A model generated the notes under the pieces. That model saw nothing but the letters and a program-made list of their open reading frames with translations. It was not told the origin of the DNA and ran no database searches. The position numbers and the translations under genes are program-made. 49,229 nucleotides of DNA from Prevotella sp. UBA2739 (GTDB lineage Bacteria; Bacteroidota; Bacteroidia; Bacteroidales; Bacteroidaceae), in assembly GCA_002353525.1 (NCBI GenBank), contig DEJV01000056.1, positions 63,634 through 112,862 on the forward strand, read 5' to 3'. Positions 1 through 9,097 of the stretch are shown piece by piece. Every line of letters begins with the position of its first letter. Positions within the stretch are counted from its first letter, which is position 1.

Positions 1-387
1 CCGGAGCGCGACGACAGGGTGGCAGAGATGTGCGTGACGCTGGTGAGGCAACTGGGACTGGAGGCACAGACGGAATATATCTCGTTCAGCCGGCGTGTAT
101 GCCGCCGTGTGCACGAAATGGCGCCGGAGTCGAAAGTGGCTTATCTGAATGGCGACCTCTCGCCAAAAGAGGCTCTTGAACAGCTGGGCGTGAACGGCAT
201 CGACTATCACTACGGGGTGCTGAAACGGCATCCGGAATGGATAGCAGAGGCACACCGCCTGGGCATGGAGGTGAACGTGTGGACGGTGGATGGCGAGGCA
301 CAACTGCGCCATCATGCCACGATGGAGGGCATCGACCTCATTACCACCAACGAGCCCGAGGTGCTGAAAAGGGTGATGGGGCAGTAA
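1..387 (+). CDS. Glycerophosphodiester phosphodiesterase family protein, C-terminal part
   Basis: The frame is open from the first base of the window, so the gene starts upstream and only the last 128 codons are present. The sequence has the C-terminal half of a GDPD TIM barrel: YLNGDLSP, GIDYHYGVL, the segment AHRLGMEVNVWTVD and the closing GIDLITTNEPEVL, which matches the usual last strand (T-N-x-P) of the family. These enzymes hydrolyse glycerophosphodiesters to glycerol-3-phosphate and an alcohol. The catalytic HRG and metal-binding residues lie in the missing N-terminal half, so activity cannot be judged. The gene ends 36 bp before a convergent gene. The family call is good; the substrate is unknown. 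Confidence 0.85.
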   Translation, partial: PERDDRVAEMCVTLVRQLGLEAQTEYISFSRRVCRRVHEMAPESKVAYLNGDLSPKEALEQLGVNGIDYHYGVLKRHPEWIAEAHRLGMEVNVWTVDGEAQLRHHATMEGIDLITTNEPEVLKRVMGQ

Positions 388-423
388 GGCTGACATCGCA
401 TAGATGTGTGGCCTATACTACTC

Positions 424-1821
424 CTAGAAAGTCACGTTTATACCTGTTGTAAGCGTTGCATTAGAATGCAATGGAACATATTGTTTCGACAATTTTCCAA
501 GAAACTGGTCCATCCCGATAAAGAAATTAAGCCCTTTTGGATGCACATTCAGACACCATCCGAAGTTGGTGGAAAAAGAATTTACAGCCATGCTGACGCC
601 TCCATCGAGCCAGCGCAAGGGTTTCCAGTTGGCACTCAGCCGTGCTTCGGCCCAAGTGAAGGGGCCTCCAAGGCGGGCTGTGCCGAGAAGTCCGAACGAC
701 AACGGCTTGTAAGTGGGCAATGTATATTCGCCTCCAATGCGCAGGGTGGCAGCCAGCGAGGTGGTGCGGCTGCCATTGTTGCCCATGTCATGCAGGTGAA
801 TGAAATCGGCCAACTGGTCACCATAGTTGTCTGCCTGGCTCTCAAGCGATTGTGGGTGCTGACGGTCGCTGACATCGATATCGTGGAAGCCATCGAATAC
901 AAACGACGAGGCGATGTTCTCTGCATGAGCATTCTGCGACCATGAGATGAAGCCCAGGTCGGTGAGTGCTGCACTCAGCGTGAGGTTGTCGTTGGGTTTG
1001 TAGATACCGCCAAAATCAATAGCCAGTCCGAAACCTCCCAGTCCGAAGCCATCTACGTCTATATCGTCTATATAGTCATAGCTGCCTTGCCGCTGCTTGT
1101 ATTCCTTTTGCTTTTGTTTGAAAAGAAAGCCCTTCATCGATACGTCGGCCTGAGCCCGTGTTTGCATCACCCACTGGTTGGCGTCAGAAAGGTCGACACG
1201 TGTGTCCTCCATCACCACATCGGCCTGTCCGAGACCCATGAGCACCTTTATCTTTCCACCCACACGCCACTTCTCGTTGAGCTGATGAGAATGGCCCAGA
1301 GCCAGTTCGCCATAAGCCCGCGCACGCACATGAATGTCGCTAAAGGCATAGGAACGGTTGCCGACATTACGGGCAAACTCAAACAATTCATAAGGCAGGG
1401 CAGCGCCAATGTCCGACCTGACAATCATCTCAATGGTGTTGTAACCACCTAGAGCCTTGAATCCTGCAGAGAGAATGGCCAGGCGCACGTCGGCTGTCAT
1501 TTTGTTGTTGCCCTTGCTGAATCCTGCCAAAGCTTCAGAGTCGGAGAGGTAAGGGTTCATGAATGTAGTCTTGCTTTTCCCGCCAGGCACAGGGTTATCG
1601 AATAATACATCGCCAACCCCAAAGTTACCGCGCATAGATACATTTACATTGCCAAGGGCGGGGAGCGAGACATAGCTGCAATCGTTGCCAAAGGCAGGAT
1701 TCATGGTGTGGCGGAAGGTGTATTGGTCGGTAAAATAAGCCGTATTGAGTTCCTGGGCAAGTGCAAAACTGGCCATAGTAAAGAGTGTCGATGTGGTGAT
1801 CGTTCTGATGATTCTATTCAT
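424..1821 (-). CDS. DUF5723-type outer-membrane beta-barrel protein
   Basis: A 465-residue protein with a signal peptide (about residues 1-22, ending SFALA-Q). It then has the Bacteroidota pattern of an early M-N-P-A-F motif, repeated amphipathic strands rich in Gly/aromatic residues and a terminal phenylalanine (NVTF), as expected for an outer-membrane barrel. This fits the DUF5723 family; the function is unknown. Its ATG overlaps the TGA of the upstream lipoprotein gene by 4 bp (ATGA), so the two are translationally coupled and probably act together at the outer membrane. The family assignment is from recalled sequence style, not from a search. Confidence 0.7.
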   Translation of the reverse strand: MNRIIRTITTSTLFTMASFALAQELNTAYFTDQYTFRHTMNPAFGNDCSYVSLPALGNVNVSMRGNFGVGDVLFDNPVPGGKSKTTFMNPYLSDSEALAGFSKGNNKMTADVRLAILSAGFKALGGYNTIEMIVRSDIGAALPYELFEFARNVGNRSYAFSDIHVRARAYGELALGHSHQLNEKWRVGGKIKVLMGLGQADVVMEDTRVDLSDANQWVMQTRAQADVSMKGFLFKQKQKEYKQRQGSYDYIDDIDVDGFGLGGFGLAIDFGGIYKPNDNLTLSAALTDLGFISWSQNAHAENIASSFVFDGFHDIDVSDRQHPQSLESQADNYGDQLADFIHLHDMGNNGSRTTSLAATLRIGGEYTLPTYKPLSFGLLGTARLGGPFTWAEARLSANWKPLRWLDGGVSMAVNSFSTNFGWCLNVHPKGLNFFIGMDQFLGKLSKQYVPLHSNATLTTGINVTF

Positions 1822-3587
1822 TTCTCGTCGTCATTTAAGTCAACAATTACTTTTCCTACTACTTTCAGTTGAATGTTTTTCAGCTTCAACAGGTGGTGAT
1901 AAGCATTCAGTGTTTTGCCTGCCAACGACTCGTCGCCTTTGAGTGTGCCCTCCACACTGATGCACAACCCGTCGAGACTGCGCAGGGCTGTAGCATCACG
2001 CTGAACGACACGCACCTCAACGGGTGTGGTTACCGGCTTGCCGTCGGCACTTGGAGCAATCTCTTTGTCGACGGTTACTGCTATGCGGTTGTCGGGGATG
2101 CGCTGTCCGTCCTTGTCGATGGCATAAGCGCTAAAGTGTAGGTAGGCCGGCATGGTGTTCTCTACTTCAGCGGTGCCCAGGACGTAAGAGTCTTGTGTGA
2201 GCGAGAGGTCTTTCAGATCGTCATTCCACCCGTCGAGTGTATCGCGGTAGATGATAACGGCTTTTTCGGCGAATGCCAATGGTGCATAGACCGCATAGGC
2301 AGGTGCTGTCACGGTGTATCTATGTCCCAGACGCACAGTAGCCTCATGGGTGTCGTCGCCAATGGCCTCTACATCGAAGGTAATGCGATGAGGAATGGTA
2401 GAGATGAGGCTGGAGATGCCTGGCACGACAATGGTCTGATAGCCTTCCACCTCTACAGGCTGTCGGCAGAAGCACACTTGTGTGGTTCCGTTGGCATGAA
2501 TATGGAAGGGGCTGATGTCCACATGTCCTATGCGATTCCCTTGGGCATCGTAGGAGGTCAGCGCGCCTTTCACCACGCCTTGCATGTCAAGGTCGCTGCT
2601 CACTTTGAACCTCACTTGTGGATTATACAGGTCGATAACTACGCCTTCGTCGGTCAAAAAATCAGGTACGTCGCCTATCTCGGTGTCGCCCAGCGACAAT
2701 TTGATGGAAGGGGTGAATCGTCCGCGTGCTTCGGTCACCGTGATGGCTCCCATGTTCAGGTTGCCGTCTATGCGGCAGTCTTCCCCGGCAGGCAGGGCTG
2801 AAAGGTTGATCTTATTGAAAGATACCTCGATGTCGAGTTTTCCTTTCACACTGACCTTTCCGTTATTGAACACCACATAGTTGTCGGTTGTGGGCAACGA
2901 GGCCGACTGCACCATGTTTTTTAGGCGCGATGCAGTCACTTTCAGTTGCAGCTGCTTATTGGTAGGCACATTGGTCACAACGATACGGTTGCCGTCAATA
3001 GAGGCGTTGCTTTTATCGACAGAACTCAGTTCAATATAATCAGGGAAAATGAGTACGGCCCGTGTGAGTGAGGGCACGATGGCCGACAATGCATCGGAAA
3101 ACTTGACAGTGAGTAACAGCTCGGTTTCTACCGACAACTCGCTCAACGACTTTACCTCCGAAGGTGTGTCGCCCTGAGTCTCGAAGGATAGCAGGGTGCT
3201 GCTGACAGACTGTTCCTTAGGCAGCGTTATCGTGCCCGTTCCTGCGCCAGTAATACTTCCGAGGTCAGCCATAATACTGCCAGAAGCTTCTATGCCTTCA
3301 ATCACAATCTGATCGACCATAGGATGTGCATCTGTGTTCGCCTTTCCTTCTGCGGCCAAATAGTAATCGCCATTCTCGTCGATATGTACATAGTCGTTAT
3401 CGTTGAGTTTCAATACTTTGTCGAGTTGAATCTCTTTCGTGGAATTGTTGCCTGGCAGAGCCAGTTCGTCAGCACCAAATCCCATCAGCAAGTCAACATC
3501 CGACAAATCGTAGGAATTGTCTGTACAACCCGTCAGCGACATGACCATGGCAGATAAAAGAATGGGCCTTAATAATGTTCTCTTCAT
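1818..3587 (-). CDS. Large lipoprotein of unknown function, partner of the DUF5723 protein
   Basis: The start at 3587 gives MKRTLLRPILLSAMVMSLTGC, a clear signal-peptidase II sequence with lipobox L-T-G-C (Cys21). Starting further upstream would put 39 residues before it. The mature protein (about 570 residues) begins with the acidic stretch C-T-D-N-S-Y-D-L-S-D-V-D and is rich in beta strand and Thr/Val/Ile, suggesting repeated beta-sandwich units. I recognise no catalytic motif. It forms a 4-bp overlapping pair with the downstream barrel gene. A TAATTTTG box (3639-3632) lies 45 bp upstream, but no good -33 element was seen. A surface-exposed lipoprotein is an inference from the lipobox and context. 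Confidence 0.7.
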   Translation of the reverse strand: MKRTLLRPILLSAMVMSLTGCTDNSYDLSDVDLLMGFGADELALPGNNSTKEIQLDKVLKLNDNDYVHIDENGDYYLAAEGKANTDAHPMVDQIVIEGIEASGSIMADLGSITGAGTGTITLPKEQSVSSTLLSFETQGDTPSEVKSLSELSVETELLLTVKFSDALSAIVPSLTRAVLIFPDYIELSSVDKSNASIDGNRIVVTNVPTNKQLQLKVTASRLKNMVQSASLPTTDNYVVFNNGKVSVKGKLDIEVSFNKINLSALPAGEDCRIDGNLNMGAITVTEARGRFTPSIKLSLGDTEIGDVPDFLTDEGVVIDLYNPQVRFKVSSDLDMQGVVKGALTSYDAQGNRIGHVDISPFHIHANGTTQVCFCRQPVEVEGYQTIVVPGISSLISTIPHRITFDVEAIGDDTHEATVRLGHRYTVTAPAYAVYAPLAFAEKAVIIYRDTLDGWNDDLKDLSLTQDSYVLGTAEVENTMPAYLHFSAYAIDKDGQRIPDNRIAVTVDKEIAPSADGKPVTTPVEVRVVQRDATALRSLDGLCISVEGTLKGDESLAGKTLNAYHHLLKLKNIQLKVVGKVIVDLNDDEK

Positions 3588-3660
3588 TGTAGCTTCAATA
3601 AGGTGATAAGAAAAAGTAAATATTCGGCCTGCAAAATTACTAAAAATATTGGTAATATGC

Positions 3661-3691
3661 TTTGGCTGTAGCGAAAAAATGTATACTTTTG
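3661..3691 (+). promoter_or_regulatory. Bacteroidota sigma-ABfr-type promoter
   Basis: TTTG at 3661-3664, 19 nt spacing, then TACTTTTG at 3684-3691. It sits 24 bp before the ATG of the lipoprotein/beta-barrel gene at 3716. Confidence 0.6.
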
Positions 3692-3715
3692 TATGTTGAA
3701 ACAATGCTAATCGCT

Positions 3716-4753
3716 ATGAAGACAAAAGAATGGTTTGTTTATCTCGTTGTGGCAGGCTTGCTTAGCAGCTGTGCTCCAAAAGTGGTGACCGACGTGCTGA
3801 GCACTGAATGGCCAGCCACCTCGCCCGACTCCGTGCTCCTGTATGGTACGGCCGACAAGATTCCTGACGGGGCGCAGGTGATAGGCAAGGTGAAAGTGGT
3901 GGACACGGGCTTCTCGGTGAAAGGCTCGTTGGACAGGGTGATGGAACTGGCCATCGACGCTACGGCAAAAAAAGGTGGCAACGGCCTGAAGATTACGGAG
4001 CACCGCTGGCCCGACCGTCGCAGCACCATCCACCGCGTGTGGGGCAACATGCTGCGCATTCCAGAATCGGCCATGGTGGAGAACGAGATGCCCGACACGA
4101 TGGAGTATTCGGCCCTGCAGCAGATACTCTCGCCCGAAGAATATGCCGACTTTATGGAATACAAGGCAGCCAAGCAACTCTACGACGATCAGAAAAAGGA
4201 GTATGAGGAACGGATGAAGGAGGTGCAGGAGATGATCAAGAACTCGCCGCGCAATGTGGTGCGCCTGAGTGTAGGCCCTTCGTTCATGAACTCGAATTAT
4301 CAGGTGGGCAACCACCTCTATCACTCGCGTGTGGGCTTGTCTATCAACGCCGACTATGACCATGTGTGGAATACGGGCTTCGGATTCGGCATCAACTATA
4401 TACATAACTATATGTCGTTCGACGAGGGCATCAAGACACGGGTGGACTACATTGGACCGAGTCTGGTGTTGGCGTCGCCCATGATGCGGAAGTTCCGCTA
4501 CGACCTGTGTATAGGTCTGGGTTACGGCCACTTCAGCGAGTCGTATGATGGGCTGACGAACAGCGAGAACCGTCTGGGCGCAACCATGCGCCTGGGTGTG
4601 GAGTGGAAAGTGGCTCCCCATCTGGGACTGGGCACCCAGGTAAGCATCTTCACCATGAGCCTGAAGAAGCCCGATGACGTGGAGTTGGAGAAGAACGAAA
4701 TCTATGGCATTCAGCAAATAGGCCTCTATGTGGGTCTGCGCTATTATTTCTAG
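3716..4753 (+). CDS. Lipoprotein with C-terminal outer-membrane beta-barrel-like domain
   Basis: A 345-residue protein. The ATG at 3716 is preferred because it starts a compact lipoprotein signal (MKTKEWFVYLVVAGLLSSC, lipobox L-S-S-C) and follows a consensus promoter. Residues about 25-120 form a small soluble domain. Residues about 120-185 are charged and helical (KQLYDDQKKEYEERMKEVQ), likely a coiled coil. The rest is a run of amphipathic beta strands ending GLYVGLRYYF, the C-terminal aromatic signature of an outer-membrane barrel. I do not recognise a named family. The pairing of a lipid anchor with a barrel-like C-terminus suggests an outer-membrane assembly or surface role, but this is inference. 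Confidence 0.65.
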   Translation: MKTKEWFVYLVVAGLLSSCAPKVVTDVLSTEWPATSPDSVLLYGTADKIPDGAQVIGKVKVVDTGFSVKGSLDRVMELAIDATAKKGGNGLKITEHRWPDRRSTIHRVWGNMLRIPESAMVENEMPDTMEYSALQQILSPEEYADFMEYKAAKQLYDDQKKEYEERMKEVQEMIKNSPRNVVRLSVGPSFMNSNYQVGNHLYHSRVGLSINADYDHVWNTGFGFGINYIHNYMSFDEGIKTRVDYIGPSLVLASPMMRKFRYDLCIGLGYGHFSESYDGLTNSENRLGATMRLGVEWKVAPHLGLGTQVSIFTMSLKKPDDVELEKNEIYGIQQIGLYVGLRYYF

Positions 4754-4777
4754 GGCGGGCTGATATTTCGATCTTTC

Positions 4778-4903
4778 GGAGGTACGAAGGTACGAGGGTA
4801 CGGAGGTACGAGATTACTCTTGCCTGCTGTAATCTTTGGAGCTGCGACTGACGAAGAAAAGGGTATTCTCGTACCCTCGCACCCTCGCACCTTCGTACCC
4901 TCG
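4778..4903. repeat. Inverted repeat with iterated GGTACGAGG arms
   Basis: The left arm (4778-4812) and right arm (4868-4903) are near-perfect reverse complements. Each is built from 9-10 bp units of the type GGTACGAGG. The 55-bp centre is not repeated in the window. The whole fills the gap between two plus-strand genes and could fold into a long hairpin. It resembles a small non-autonomous palindromic element. Confidence 0.75.
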
Positions 4904-4920
4904 AATAAAGAAAATAAACA

Positions 4921-7032
4921 ATGAAAAAACATACAAAGAAAAACATGATAACAACGGTGAGACGTTTTACGGTCTGCCTGCTGGCGATAGCCACATGCGG
5001 CACGACGATGGCACAAGGCACTGTCGATGACTACCGGCGGGCCTACGCGGTGAGAAGCAACTATAGTTGGAAGATGGCCAATGGCGACGTGAAGGCGCAT
5101 GCCATCGACGACAAACATCAGTTTTGGTATTCGGTGTTCGACGGGAAGAATGTCGTATATAAAGAGGTGGATGCCGACGAGAATACCGTACGACTGCTGC
5201 CCGGCAATCCGGAGAAGCCCCGACACGACCGTCCGCAAGGACCGCAGCGCCACTGGATGGAGGTGCCCGACGAGAAAGACCGCACCGCCGTCTCGCCCGA
5301 TGGCACGATGAAGATATTCCATCGCGACCACAATCTGTGGCTGACGCGCAACGGACAGAGCGCTCCGCTGACTACCAACGGCGACACTACCTATTATTAT
5401 TCGTCGTGGGGCTCGTTCTCACCCGACGGTCGCTACTATGCCACGGTGCGCATCAAGCCCGCTCCGAAACATTATGTGCACTATGTGGAGTCGTCGCCCA
5501 AAGACCGTGTGGAGCCTGTGCTCCACCGTCAGGAGTATGCCAAGCCCGGCGACTCGCTCAACTACCGTGTGCCCGTCATCGTGGAGGTGGCTACTGGCCG
5601 TGTGGTGGAACCATCTACTGACCTCTTCCGCAGTCAGTATGAAGTGACGATGCCCCAATGGGATGCCAACAGCCGCAGCGTCACCTTCGAGTTCAACGAG
5701 CGGGGACATAAAGTGTACCGTCTGCTGGAACTCTCGGCCGAGACGGGCAAGGTGCGCACACTGATAGAGGAGCGCGAAGAGAAATACGTGAACTACAACC
5801 GCATCTTCCGCCATCACTTTGCCGACGGGCGCCGTCTGCTCTGGACCAGCGAGCGCGACGGGCGCAACCACATCTATCTGTATGACCGGCAGAAGGGAAA
5901 GCTCGTCAGACAAATCACCCGTGGCGAATACTATGTGCGCGACGTTCAGCATGTCGACGAGAAAGCGGGTGTGGTGTATTTCTCTGCCTGCGGCATGAAC
6001 AAGGAAGAGGATCCCTACTTCGTGCATTACTACCGGATAGGTCTGGACGGGCGCCATCTGGTGTGCCTGACACCCGAGGCAGGGAATCATCAGGCCGTCT
6101 TCACCTCCGATATGGCATGGCTTATCGACACCTACTCGACCGTTACCACACCACCCGTCAGCGTGTTGCGTTCGGGCACTAATGGCAAGATAAGGAGCAC
6201 GCTGGAGACGGCAGATATCTCGAAGCTGCAGGAAACAGGATGGAAGGCACCCGAAGTGTTCGTGGCCAAAGGACGTGACGGACAGACCGACATGTGGGGC
6301 ATCATTCAGCGTCCCAGCAACTTCGATCCGTCGCGCCGTTATCCGGTCATCGAGTATATCTATTCGGGTCCTGGCGACCAATATGTGCCCAAGTCGTTCA
6401 CCCCATGGCTGTGGAACCTGGCCGACCTGGCCGAGTTGGGATTCATTGTGGTGCAGGTAGACGGCATGACCACCTCGTTCCGCACGAAGGCGTTCGAGGA
6501 GGTATGCTATAAAAACCTCAAGGATGCCGGTCTGCCCGACCGTATTGCATGGATAAAGGCTGCTGCCGCGCGTTATCCTTATATGGACATCAGCCGCGTG
6601 GGCATCTATGGCTGTTCGGCCGGCGGGCAGAACGCACTTTCGGCCGTGCTCTTCCACGGCGATTTCTACAAGGCTGCCTATGCTGCCTGCGGCTGCCACG
6701 ACAACCGTATGGACAAGATTTGGTGGAATGAACAGTGGATGGGATGGCCCGTAGACAGCTCGTATGCCGTCTGCTCGAATGTGGAGAACGCATGGCGGCT
6801 GGAGCGCCCGCTGATGCTGGTAGTGGGCGAGATGGACGATAATGTCGATCCGGCATCTACGATGCAGGTGGTCAATGCGTTAGAGAAAGCCAATAAGGAT
6901 TTTGAGTTGGTGGTGGTGCCCGGTGCGCGTCACACTATGGGCGAGGCTTATGGCGAGCATAAGCGTTTCGACTTCTTTGTGCGCCACTTGCTGGGTGTCA
7001 CGCCTCCTAAGTGGAGCGATGTGAAGCGGTAG
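4921..7032 (+). CDS. DPP-IV-type prolyl peptidase (S9 family), exported
   Basis: A 703-residue protein with a signal peptide (ending about T-T-M-A-Q, residue 32), an N-terminal DPP-IV beta-propeller region (about 60-440) and an alpha/beta-hydrolase S9 domain (about 470-700). The catalytic triad is visible: Ser566 in G-C-S-A-G, Asp639/640 in M-D-D-N-V-D, and His671 in GARHTMGE. The family cleaves X-Pro (or X-Ala) dipeptides from peptide N-termini and in Bacteroidota is periplasmic or outer-membrane associated. The ATG at 4945 is an alternative start giving a shorter signal peptide. It stands alone on this strand behind the 4778-4903 inverted repeat and converges with the GH26 gene 50 bp away. 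A role in peptide or amino-acid use would fit the proline catabolism gene downstream, but that link is inference. Confidence 0.9.
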   Translation: MKKHTKKNMITTVRRFTVCLLAIATCGTTMAQGTVDDYRRAYAVRSNYSWKMANGDVKAHAIDDKHQFWYSVFDGKNVVYKEVDADENTVRLLPGNPEKPRHDRPQGPQRHWMEVPDEKDRTAVSPDGTMKIFHRDHNLWLTRNGQSAPLTTNGDTTYYYSSWGSFSPDGRYYATVRIKPAPKHYVHYVESSPKDRVEPVLHRQEYAKPGDSLNYRVPVIVEVATGRVVEPSTDLFRSQYEVTMPQWDANSRSVTFEFNERGHKVYRLLELSAETGKVRTLIEEREEKYVNYNRIFRHHFADGRRLLWTSERDGRNHIYLYDRQKGKLVRQITRGEYYVRDVQHVDEKAGVVYFSACGMNKEEDPYFVHYYRIGLDGRHLVCLTPEAGNHQAVFTSDMAWLIDTYSTVTTPPVSVLRSGTNGKIRSTLETADISKLQETGWKAPEVFVAKGRDGQTDMWGIIQRPSNFDPSRRYPVIEYIYSGPGDQYVPKSFTPWLWNLADLAELGFIVVQVDGMTTSFRTKAFEEVCYKNLKDAGLPDRIAWIKAAAARYPYMDISRVGIYGCSAGGQNALSAVLFHGDFYKAAYAACGCHDNRMDKIWWNEQWMGWPVDSSYAVCSNVENAWRLERPLMLVVGEMDDNVDPASTMQVVNALEKANKDFELVVVPGARHTMGEAYGEHKRFDFFVRHLLGVTPPKWSDVKR

Positions 7033-7082
7033 GGGGGAGGACACCATCTGCCCCCTCACGACCTTTCGTCAGAAAGTGAAGT

Positions 7083-8258
7083 TTATTTTACCAGTATCTT
7101 CTTGCCGCCGACGATATAGATACCTTTTCTGGTGACTGCCTGCACCTTGCTGCCGTCCAGCCGATAGACAGCCGATGACGGCGACGGCTTGGCCACAGTG
7201 ACAGGAGCGATGGCTGTGGCCATCAACGTCTTTGCCGCATCGCGCGTCAGCACAAAGTCGCAGCTGAAGGCATTGTTCCACCATGCGATATTGGCATTGC
7301 CATGGGCGGTACTGTTGAAATTAGAGTTGTTGGGATTCATGGTTCTTTCGTAGTCATACCATGGCATGAAGAACAGCCACTTGGCGCCATTGTTCCACTG
7401 GTCGCTGATGTTGGCCACATTGCCACACTCTGACAATGCAGCCGGTTTGTCGGGCGATTTTTGCCGCAACATCTGATAATAAGAGGTGTAGATGTTCCGC
7501 GCATTGTTGTCGTTATAGATGTCTATGCTGACAATGTCTACATAGTCGTCGCCAGGATACCAACGATAGCCGTCGCTGTAAGGCATGTTCCAGGCTGCCG
7601 CCGATGTCCACACCCATATCAGGTTGTCTAAGCCCGCATCCTGAAAACGCCGGTACATCACCCGCCACAGTTCGGCACAGGCATCGGCATCGCGACCCCA
7701 CCAGAACCACATGCCGCCGGCCTCGTGCAACGGGCGCCACAGCACGGCAATGCCTTTCTCTTTCAGCTGTTTCAGGTAGCTGCCAATCTGGTCGATGTCC
7801 TTCATCATCAGCGCGTATTCTGCTGATGAAGGATTGAAAATCTTCTTGACGTCGAAGGTGGTCTTGTCCGATTCCGTACCGTAATAGAACGAATAGCCCT
7901 TCTTGTCGTTCGACGGCACATTCCAATGCCACATGGCCGCCACGATGCCTCCCTGCTGGTGCCATTGCTCAGCGACGCGGGTGTTGCTATAATCAATCCA
8001 GCTGTTGGGGGCGGAGTAGATGTGATGAATAAAGTCGAAACAGTTGATGGCAGGCCATTTGCCCGTGTGCTTGTGCACCCACTCAGCCTCGTTGATGTTC
8101 CAGTTGACATTCGCCATGGCCCCCGACAGGGTGTAGCTTCCCTCAATCCGGCGTATGAAATCCATGAGAGCCTGCGCCTCGGCGGACTTCGGGGCAGTGG
8201 CTGCCACCACATGCAGGCAACAGGCCACATAAAGGAACAACAGCAGAGACTTTCTCAT
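7083..8258 (-). CDS. Glycoside hydrolase family 26 beta-mannanase, secreted
   Basis: A 391-residue protein with a signal peptide (cleavage near A20). GH26 hallmarks are clear: the acid/base Glu179 in WRPLHEAGGMWFWWG, and the nucleophile Glu277 in LSECGNV. The family is mostly endo-beta-1,4-mannanase, acting on mannan, glucomannan or galactomannan. After the catalytic domain (about 27-345) a short tail has the form Y-R-L-D-G ... GIYIVGGKKILVK, a C-terminal module common on secreted Prevotella proteins. It lies 8 bp after the gamma-carbonic anhydrase gene and is probably co-transcribed from the promoter at 8849-8818. No Sus genes are adjacent, so it seems to be an isolated mannanase. Confidence 0.9.
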   Translation of the reverse strand: MRKSLLLFLYVACCLHVVAATAPKSAEAQALMDFIRRIEGSYTLSGAMANVNWNINEAEWVHKHTGKWPAINCFDFIHHIYSAPNSWIDYSNTRVAEQWHQQGGIVAAMWHWNVPSNDKKGYSFYYGTESDKTTFDVKKIFNPSSAEYALMMKDIDQIGSYLKQLKEKGIAVLWRPLHEAGGMWFWWGRDADACAELWRVMYRRFQDAGLDNLIWVWTSAAAWNMPYSDGYRWYPGDDYVDIVSIDIYNDNNARNIYTSYYQMLRQKSPDKPAALSECGNVANISDQWNNGAKWLFFMPWYDYERTMNPNNSNFNSTAHGNANIAWWNNAFSCDFVLTRDAAKTLMATAIAPVTVAKPSPSSAVYRLDGSKVQAVTRKGIYIVGGKKILVK

Positions 8259-8266
8259 CGTTCGTT

Positions 8267-8803
8267 TTATTCTTTGTCGCTAGGAGGCAGGATGCCGTCT
8301 TCAGCGAGATACCATTTTGAGTACTCCACATAGTGGCGGGCATACGACTCGGCCTGGTCGGGATTGGTCTTCTTGATGAATTTGGCAGGAACACCACCCC
8401 AAATCTCGTGAGGACCGATGACGGTGCGGCCCAATACCAGCGCACCGGCAGCCACCACGGCACCTTCGCCCACCACGGCATTGTCGAGCACGGTGCTGCC
8501 CATGCCAATCAGACAACCGCGTTTCAGCGTACAGGCGTGTACAGTGGCATTATGTCCGATGGTCACATCATCCTCGATGATGGTGGGACCAATCTTGTTG
8601 GTCACGTGTACCACGGCACCGTCTTGCACATTCACACGGTCGCCCATGGTGACAGGAGCCACGTCGCCACGCACTACAGCGTTGAACCACACACTACACT
8701 CGTCGCCCATGGTGACTTCGCCCACGATGGCGGCATTCTCACTGAAATAACATTCCTTTCCCCATTTAGGTTCCAGGCCATTGACTGATTTGATGATTGC
8801 CAT
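8267..8803 (-). CDS. Gamma-class carbonic anhydrase-like protein
   Basis: A 178-residue left-handed beta-helix protein with hexapeptide repeats (IVGEVTMGDECSVW and similar). The zinc-ligand histidines of the gamma-CA family are present: His66 (DGAVVH), His84 (TIGH) and His89 (ATVH). The R-G-D-V signature is at 45-48. Gamma-CAs interconvert CO2 and bicarbonate; related YrdA/PaaY proteins share the fold, so activity is likely but not proven. The start at 8803 is chosen because it begins MAIIKSV and lies 15 bp after a consensus promoter; an upstream start would run through that promoter. It is followed after 8 bp by the GH26 gene. Confidence 0.88.
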   Translation of the reverse strand: MAIIKSVNGLEPKWGKECYFSENAAIVGEVTMGDECSVWFNAVVRGDVAPVTMGDRVNVQDGAVVHVTNKIGPTIIEDDVTIGHNATVHACTLKRGCLIGMGSTVLDNAVVGEGAVVAAGALVLGRTVIGPHEIWGGVPAKFIKKTNPDQAESYARHYVEYSKWYLAEDGILPPSDKE

Positions 8804-8817
8804 TTTCGATTTTTCGG

Positions 8818-8849
8818 CAAAGGTACAAAGAAGTGAGCGAAAAGCCAAA
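8818..8849 (-). promoter_or_regulatory. Promoter of the carbonic anhydrase/GH26 pair
   Basis: Read on the minus strand: TTTG (8849-8846), 20 nt, TACCTTTG (8825-8818), then the ATG 14 nt further on. It is an excellent fit to the Bacteroidota consensus. Confidence 0.65.
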
Positions 8850-8875
8850 TCTTTTTGGGCTTTTCCAAACGTGAG

Positions 8876-8944
8876 TTTTTGGGAATGCAAAAGAAGAATA
8901 TTTTGGAATACAAAAGATGAGTATTTTGGAATGCATAAGATGTG
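8876..8944. repeat. Three tandem 23-bp units
   Basis: Units at 8876-8898, 8899-8921 and 8922-8944 follow the pattern T-A-TTTTGGAAT-A/G-CAAAAGATGAG with a few changes each. They lie just upstream of the carbonic anhydrase promoter in a 508-bp AT-rich gap (8804-9311) that otherwise holds a hairpin at 8962-8991 and promoter-like sites at 9098-9129 and 9278-9285. Confidence 0.8.
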
Positions 8945-8961
8945 TCCTTTATAAACCTAAA

Positions 8962-8991
8962 ATGGTTCCGCGCTTCACAGCGAGAAACCAT
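8962..8991. other. Imperfect hairpin in the intergenic region
   Basis: ATGGTTCCGCGC and GCGAGAAACCAT pair at 10 of 12 positions around a 6-nt loop. There is no T-run next to it, so a terminator is unlikely. It would lie in the transcript from the minus promoter at 9129-9098. Confidence 0.4.
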
Positions 8992-9097
8992 CCGAATGAA
9001 AACTTACTTAATTAAACCGCTATTTGTTATTGATTTATAAGAGAATCTTTACTATTTGCTTGTCTAGGAATACCTTGTTTTATTTTTTTTGTTGTTG

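Noticed and set aside
406..945. 179-codon plus-strand frame
   Set aside because: It lies opposite the DUF5723-type gene, which has a signal peptide and overlap coupling; no independent evidence.
5419..6699. 426-codon minus-strand frame opposite the S9 peptidase
   Set aside because: Antisense shadow of a gene with intact catalytic motifs; composition rich in His, Val and Gly as typical of such shadows.
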